Part shown: piece by piece, positions 5,801 through 10,358 of the stretch
Numbering within the stretch: the first letter of the stretch is position 1
How the letters are laid out: the number at the start of each line of letters is the position of its first letter
NCBI GenBank assembly: GCA_947456845.1
Contig: CANGUJ010000104.1
Location: 1 to 10,358, forward strand
DNA from: Burkholderiales bacterium
GTDB taxonomy: Bacteria > Pseudomonadota > Gammaproteobacteria > Burkholderiales > JAEUOS01
DNA: 10,358 nucleotides
Direction: 5' to 3'
Made by a program: the position numbers and the translations under genes
The notes under the pieces: model-generated
What the model saw: only the letters and a program-made list of their open reading frames with translations
Told to the model about the DNA's origin: nothing
The model's database searches: none

Positions 5801-8104
5801 CTAGAAGGCGGTCCCGGCGGTGAACTGCAGACGCTGCACACGGTCGCCCGGCTGTCGGTTGAGGGGCAAAGCCCAGCTGATCCGCAGCGGGCCGAACGGC
5901 GACTGCCAGTCAAGCCCGAGGCCTGCCGAGTAACGGAAGCCGCCTCCCGTGGTCGGACCCGAACCATACAAACGACCGGCGTCGAGGAACGTCGCCAGCC
6001 GCACCGAGCGGTCTTTGGTCAGGCCGGGGAACGGAAAAAGGAATTCGGCGGTGCCGGTTACCCGCTTCTCGCCGCCGAGAATGCTGTCGTCCGTATCGCG
6101 TGGACCGAGGGAGTTGGTGTCGAATCCGCGCACCGTGCCGATACCGCCAGCATAGAACCGCTTGTTGAAGGGCAGCGGCTTGTTGATGCCGCGCGCCATC
6201 CCGACATCGCCGCGCAGGTAGAGGCTGTAGAGCCTGCCCAGCGGGTAGTACCAGCGGTCCGTGTACGTCAGCCGCCAGTACTGCACCGTGCCACCCGGCA
6301 ATCCAAACTCCGTGCCGGCATTCTGCAGCCGGCCGTTGCGGGTGTAGATGGCGCTGTCGCGGGTGTCGCGGAACCAGCTCACGGTCAGCGGAATGGTCGT
6401 GATGTTCGCACCGTACGTAGTGACATAGTTGAGCAGCCGCGTCGGCGGCAGCGCACCCAGGCTGTAGTTGGTCACGTCGGCGGCGAGGCCGAACACAAAG
6501 GTGTCCTTCGCGGTGTAGGGATAGCCAAATCGGACGCCGCCGCCGGTGCTGCTGGTCCGGTAGTCGCCCAGATTCACGTTTGCCGCATTGAAATCGCGGT
6601 GATAAAGGTCGAATCCGCGACTGACGCCGTCGATGGTGAAGTACGGATTGTTGTGCGAGATCGAGTAGACCTTGTTGGTCCTGCCGGTGCTGATCGAGGC
6701 GGCCACGTAATTGCCGCTGCCGAAAATGTTCGCCTGCGCGACCGACGTCGACAGCACCAGCTTGTCGGCGCTGGAAAAGCCCGCACCGAGCAGCAGCTGG
6801 CCGGTGGGCTTTTCCTGCACCTTGATGTTCACGTCCACCTGATCGGGCGTTCCGGCGACCGCGGGTGTCTCGATCTCGGTTTCACGGAAATAATCGAGCC
6901 GGTCGAGGCGCTTCTTGGATTCGTTGATCTTCTCGCCGTCATAATACGAGCCCTCGAGCTGACGCAACTCGCGCCGGATCACCTCGTCACGGGTCCGCGT
7001 ATTGCCGGCGACATTGACGCGGCGGACATACACGCGACGACCCGGGTCGATGTAGATGGTGAAGGCCACGGACTGCTTTTCTCGATCGATTTCGGGCGCG
7101 GCGTTGGCGTTGGCGAATGCGTAGCCCTCGTTGCCGAGGCGCTCCTGTATCTTCTTGGTCGAGGAGGTAAGCTTTTGCCCGTTGAACACATCCCCCGGCT
7201 TGAGCTCGATGAGAGGCCGCAACTGGGCCTCGCTCACCACCAGTTCGCCCGCGAGTTTCACGTCCGTGACGGTGAACTTCGGCCCCTCGCGGATGCTGAC
7301 GGTGATGTAGATGTCCCTTTTGTCGGGGGTGATCGACACCTGAGTAGACTCCACGGCGAACTCGAGGTAGCCGCGATTGAGGTAGAAGGAACGCAGGTTT
7401 TCAAGATCGGCGGTCAGCTTCTGCTTGGAGTACTGGTTGTCCTTCGTGTACCAGGAGAACCAGCCGCCCTCGGCCAACGCGAATTCCTCGAGCAGCACGC
7501 TCTCCCTGAAGGCCGACGCGCCGACGATGTTGATCTTGCGGATTTTCGCAATGTCTCCCTCGGTCACAGCGAAATTAAGGCCGACCCGGTTGCGGTCAAG
7601 CGGCGTGACCGTGGTCTTGACAGTCATGCCGTACAAGCCCTTGGAGAGATACTGGCGCTTGAGTTCCTGCTCGGCGCGATCAAGGACCGAGCGGTCGAAA
7701 ATCCGCCCTTCGGCAAGACCGCTCTCGCGCAGCGACTTCTTGACCGCAGCCTGTTCGAACGCCTTGAGCCCGGTGAAGTCGATCTGTGCGATCGCCGGGC
7801 GCTCCTCGATAGCGACGATCATCACGTCGCCCTCGACTTCGATCCGCACATCCTTGAAGAATCCGGTCGCGAAAAGCGCCTTGATGGACTCGGCAGCGCG
7901 GTCCTCCGTCAGGCGGTCGCCGACCTTGACCGGCAGGTATCCGAAGACCGTTCCTGCCTCGGTCCGCTGGATTCCCTCGACACGGATGTCTCTGATGACG
8001 AACGGTTCAAAGGCGTAAGCGTGGCGGGAATACGCAGACACCAGCACGATCGCCGCGACGAAGGCCAAAACCGCCGCAGGGCGCAAAAGGCGCAATAGGA
8101 GCAC
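5801..8104 (-). CDS. bamA: Outer membrane protein assembly factor BamA
   Basis: BamA is the core of the BAM complex, which folds and inserts beta-barrel proteins into the outer membrane. The product has 767 residues. A signal peptide (1-31, cut after HAYA before FEPF) is followed by five POTRA domains (about 32-103, 104-184, 187-275, 277-355 and 358-431) and a 16-strand barrel (about 436-767). The barrel holds the conserved loop-6 VRGF motif at 658-661 and ends in a C-terminal Phe (FTAGTAF), the outer-membrane signature. The POTRA5-to-barrel junction reads VQEKPTGQLLLGAGFSS. The start is GTG with no clear Shine-Dalgarno site, 8 nt after the rseP stop. TTG codons just inside are alternatives that would shorten the signal peptide slightly. 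It is about 40 residues shorter than E. coli BamA, and all domains are present. Confidence 0.98.
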   Translation of the reverse strand: MLLLRLLRPAAVLAFVAAIVLVSAYSRHAYAFEPFVIRDIRVEGIQRTEAGTVFGYLPVKVGDRLTEDRAAESIKALFATGFFKDVRIEVEGDVMIVAIEERPAIAQIDFTGLKAFEQAAVKKSLRESGLAEGRIFDRSVLDRAEQELKRQYLSKGLYGMTVKTTVTPLDRNRVGLNFAVTEGDIAKIRKINIVGASAFRESVLLEEFALAEGGWFSWYTKDNQYSKQKLTADLENLRSFYLNRGYLEFAVESTQVSITPDKRDIYITVSIREGPKFTVTDVKLAGELVVSEAQLRPLIELKPGDVFNGQKLTSSTKKIQERLGNEGYAFANANAAPEIDREKQSVAFTIYIDPGRRVYVRRVNVAGNTRTRDEVIRRELRQLEGSYYDGEKINESKKRLDRLDYFRETEIETPAVAGTPDQVDVNIKVQEKPTGQLLLGAGFSSADKLVLSTSVAQANIFGSGNYVAASISTGRTNKVYSISHNNPYFTIDGVSRGFDLYHRDFNAANVNLGDYRTSSTGGGVRFGYPYTAKDTFVFGLAADVTNYSLGALPPTRLLNYVTTYGANITTIPLTVSWFRDTRDSAIYTRNGRLQNAGTEFGLPGGTVQYWRLTYTDRWYYPLGRLYSLYLRGDVGMARGINKPLPFNKRFYAGGIGTVRGFDTNSLGPRDTDDSILGGEKRVTGTAEFLFPFPGLTKDRSVRLATFLDAGRLYGSGPTTGGGFRYSAGLGLDWQSPFGPLRISWALPLNRQPGDRVQRLQFTAGTAF

Positions 8105-8112
8105 GTTGGATT

Positions 8113-9459
8113 TCAGCCCGCCAGCAGCCGATGGATGTCGTTGTAAAGGGCAAGTGCCATCGAGGTGATGACGACCGCAAATCCCAGCCGGGAACCGATC
8201 TCCATGACCTTCTCGGACACCGGTTTTCCCCGCAAGAACTCCACCAAATAATACAACAGATGCCCCCCGTCGAGCATCGGGATCGGAAGCAGATTTAGGA
8301 CACCCAGGCTGATCGATACCAGCGCGATGAAGCTCAGATAGTAGGTTATCCCGAGTCTGGCGGTCTTGCCCGCGTAGTCGGCGATGGTCACCGGCCCGGA
8401 AAGGTTTCGCCAGGACACCTCGCCGGTCACCATGTTGCCCAGCATCTTCAGGGTGAAGACCGACGTTTCCCAGGTCTGCTTCAGTCCCCTGACAATGGCG
8501 TCCGCCGCTCCATATCGGACCATGACCGGCTCGACCCGGTCGGTTACCCGTGCCCCGATGCGCCCGATGGGCGCACCGGCCGACTCGACCGACGCCGGCA
8601 CCACCGGGATCTGCAACAGGCTGCCTGCTCGCCGGACCTCGAGAATTTGCTCGCGGGCCGGATTGGCGCGCATGATCGACACGAAATCCTCGCTGGTCGG
8701 CACCGACTTCCCGGCCACGGATACCAGTATGTCACCCGGCAGCAGCCCGGACTTATCCGCGGGAGAACCCGGCTCCACCTGCGCGATCCGCGGCGCAGGG
8801 CGAAAGATCGACAGGCCTACGACATTCATGAAATCGCCGTCGAGTTCCAGCACACGCAAACCGGTGAAATCGATGAACGGGAACGCCAGGTCGCCGGCGG
8901 CCCGGCGCACTTCGAGCGGGTAGCGCTGGCGCGCCTCGGCGGCACGCAGCAGACGCCAGTGAAGGTCATTCCAGGACACCACCTGTCCTCCGCCGGCCGC
9001 GAGGATGGTATCGCCGGGCGCCAGACCCGCGGCCTCGGCCAGCGAGCCGGGCACAGGCTTGGCAATCCTTGCCGGCGGCTCCTCGACACCATGCATGTTG
9101 AGCCCCGCGTAGAGCGCGATGGCAAGCAGGAAATTCGCCAGCGGCCCGGCCAGGATGATGAACATGCGCTTGGCCACCGGCTGCGCGCTGAAGGACCGGT
9201 GCGCCTCTGCGGGCGGGACAGGCTCCTCCGGATCATGCCCGAGAAGCTTGACGTAGCCGCCCAGCGGAAACGCCGCCAGGGCCCACTCGGTGCCGTCGCG
9301 GCCGAGCCGCCGCATCAGGATGGGCTTGCCGAATCCGAGGCAGAAACGCAGAACCTTCACGCCGCAAAGACGTGCGGCCAGATAGTGGCCGTACTCGTGG
9401 AAGGCGATCAGGATGCCGAGCGCGACGAGAAATGCAGCGATCGTCGATGGCAGGGTCAT
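8113..9459 (-). CDS. rseP: RseP-type site-2 intramembrane zinc metalloprotease
   Basis: RseP cuts transmembrane segments inside the inner membrane. In E. coli it performs the second cut of anti-sigma factor RseA, freeing sigma-E, and also clears leftover signal peptides. The 448-residue product has the zinc motif HEYGH at 21-25 (H21, E22, H25) in the first transmembrane helix, and the third ligand D397 in PIPMLDGGH. It has the AFPLGGYVKLLG beta-loop region (about 63-74), ILAGPLANF in the second helix (102-110), and two PDZ domains (about 125-195 and 220-290) with LAPGD and LLPGD carboxylate-loop cores. The NLLPIP motif (389-394) precedes the final helices. ATG 9459 overlaps the dxr stop (ATGA), with GGGAG 8 nt upstream. 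No rseA or rpoE is present here, so the substrate is inferred. Confidence 0.97.
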   Translation of the reverse strand: MTLPSTIAAFLVALGILIAFHEYGHYLAARLCGVKVLRFCLGFGKPILMRRLGRDGTEWALAAFPLGGYVKLLGHDPEEPVPPAEAHRSFSAQPVAKRMFIILAGPLANFLLAIALYAGLNMHGVEEPPARIAKPVPGSLAEAAGLAPGDTILAAGGGQVVSWNDLHWRLLRAAEARQRYPLEVRRAAGDLAFPFIDFTGLRVLELDGDFMNVVGLSIFRPAPRIAQVEPGSPADKSGLLPGDILVSVAGKSVPTSEDFVSIMRANPAREQILEVRRAGSLLQIPVVPASVESAGAPIGRIGARVTDRVEPVMVRYGAADAIVRGLKQTWETSVFTLKMLGNMVTGEVSWRNLSGPVTIADYAGKTARLGITYYLSFIALVSISLGVLNLLPIPMLDGGHLLYYLVEFLRGKPVSEKVMEIGSRLGFAVVITSMALALYNDIHRLLAG

Positions 9460-10358
9460 GTCAGGCTCTCCCGTGCGACCGCGCGCGCGGCCGTGTCGGC
9501 GGCCAGCACCTCGCCCAGGCTTGTCATCGGCCCTGCGGGCAGAGCCTCCATGACGCGCTCAACGACCGCGGCGATGCGCGAAAAGGCCAGCCTTCCAGCG
9601 AGGAACGCATCGACCGCGATTTCATTGGCGGCGTTGAGCGTGGCAGGCGCGGTTCCGCCCGCCTCGAGTGCGGCGTAGGCCAGTGCAAGGCAGGGGAAAC
9701 GCGCGAAGTCAGGCGCCTCGAAAGTGAACTGCGCCAGCTTAAATATGTCGAATGGCGCCACGCCCGCCTCGATGCGGTCGGGGTAAGCGAGCGTCTGGGC
9801 GATCGGCGTGCGCATGTCGGGGTTGCCGAGTTGGGCCAGAACCGAGCCGTCGGCATACTCGACCATCGAATGGATCACGCTCTGCGGATGGATGACCACC
9901 TGGATCTGTGGGCCCGGGGCGCCAAAAAGCCAGTGCGCCTCGATGACTTCCAGCCCCTTGTTCATCATGGTGGCGGAATCAACCGAGATCTTGCGCCCCA
10001 TCACCCAGTTGGGGTGCGCACAAGCCTGGTCGGGCGTGACGTCGGCGAGCTGGGCAAGGGGGGTCTGGCGAAACGGTCCGCCGGAGGCTGTCAGGAGGAT
10101 GCGCCGCACGCCAGCGCCATGCAGTCCGCGCCTGAATCCCGCGGGCAGCGACTGGAATATGGCATTGTGCTCGCTGTCCACCGGCAAAATCGTCGCGCCG
10201 CCGCGCTCGGCCGCCTCGAGAAATACCGGCCCGGCCATCACCAGCGCCTCCTTGTTGGCCAGCAGAATGCGCTTGCCCGCCGCGGCGGCGGCCAGCGCCG
10301 GCTTGAGTCCCGCGGCGCCCACCACTGCCGCGACAACCGTGTCGACCTCGGCTGCCGC
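9456..10358 (-). CDS. dxr: 1-deoxy-D-xylulose 5-phosphate reductoisomerase, C-terminal 300 residues (5' end outside window)
   Basis: Dxr converts 1-deoxy-D-xylulose 5-phosphate to 2-C-methyl-D-erythritol 4-phosphate with NADPH, the committed step of the MEP isoprenoid pathway and the target of fosmidomycin. The frame is open to the window edge, so the N-terminal NADPH-binding fold (about the first 100 residues) is missing. Numbered from the edge, motifs are LLANKEALVMAG (32-43), PVDSEHNAIFQ (59-69) with metal ligands D61 and E63, and TASGGPFR (90-97). Then come PNWVMGRKISVDSATMMNKG (116-135) followed by ligand E137, and HPQSVIHSMVEY (157-168). D61, E63 and E137 match E. coli D150, E152 and E231. 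GTG 10325 is an internal Val codon, not the start. It overlaps rseP by 4 nt. The product feeds undecaprenyl-phosphate synthesis, a link to the envelope genes downstream. Confidence 0.97.
   Translation of the reverse strand, partial: AAAEVDTVVAAVVGAAGLKPALAAAAAGKRILLANKEALVMAGPVFLEAAERGGATILPVDSEHNAIFQSLPAGFRRGLHGAGVRRILLTASGGPFRQTPLAQLADVTPDQACAHPNWVMGRKISVDSATMMNKGLEVIEAHWLFGAPGPQIQVVIHPQSVIHSMVEYADGSVLAQLGNPDMRTPIAQTLAYPDRIEAGVAPFDIFKLAQFTFEAPDFARFPCLALAYAALEAGGTAPATLNAANEIAVDAFLAGRLAFSRIAAVVERVMEALPAGPMTSLGEVLAADTAARAVARESLT
9468..9472 (-). promoter_or_regulatory. Ribosome binding site of rseP
   Basis: The minus strand has GGGAG 8 nt before ATG 9459, inside the last codons of dxr. It supports the chosen rseP start and independent ribosome loading despite the 4-nt overlap. 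Confidence 0.65.

Noticed and set aside
6599..8098. A 499-codon open frame on the plus strand opposite bamA
   Set aside because: It lies wholly antisense to an unmistakable BamA, and long antisense frames are expected at this GC content. Its translation shows no recognisable domain.
8647..9678. Plus-strand open frame opposite rseP and dxr
   Set aside because: It overlaps two conserved genes antisense, and its composition is that of a shadow frame.

Overview
The window is a GC-rich stretch of a Gram-negative chromosome. It carries the conserved envelope-biogenesis cluster dxr-rseP-bamA-skp-lpxD-fabZ-lpxA-lpxB-rnhB, all on the minus strand. Gene order and protein character (BamA beginning FEPF after its signal peptide and ending in Phe, LpxA with a Pseudomonas-type acyl-ruler Met, RNase HII last) suggest a betaproteobacterium, possibly near Rhodocyclales or Burkholderiales. 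The family cannot be fixed from sequence alone.

Left edge, plus strand: the last two helices of a MATE-type multidrug/Na+ antiporter run in from outside the window. They overlap by 8 nt a small VanZ-like membrane protein that ends at 635. A 22-nt convergent junction follows.

From 658 to the right edge everything reads leftward. In transcription order: dxr (isoprenoid precursor synthesis, cut by the window edge), rseP (site-2 protease), bamA (outer-membrane protein insertase), skp (periplasmic chaperone), lpxD, fabZ, lpxA, lpxB (lipid A acylation and disaccharide formation, plus the dehydratase that shares their hydroxyacyl-ACP substrate pool), rnhB (RNase HII) and a CopD-like four-helix membrane protein. 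Gaps run from -4 to +50 nt. Three junctions are 4-nt start/stop overlaps (dxr/rseP, lpxD/fabZ, rnhB/copD-like), so this is very probably one operon or a few overlapping transcription units. The only sizeable spacer, 50 nt before skp, is AT-rich.

Functionally the cluster joins outer-membrane protein assembly (BamA, Skp), lipid A synthesis (LpxD, FabZ, LpxA, LpxB) and a protease (RseP) that in E. coli activates the sigma-E envelope stress response, whose targets include bamA, skp and lpx genes. Catalytic residues are intact in every enzyme examined. I see no mobile element, RNA gene, CRISPR array or sign of recent transfer, and no undescribed system. The most informative details are the LpxA acyl-length ruler residue, the likely TTG start of skp, and the poorly characterised CopD-like gene coupled to rnhB. 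No stretch over 300 bases lacks a gene.
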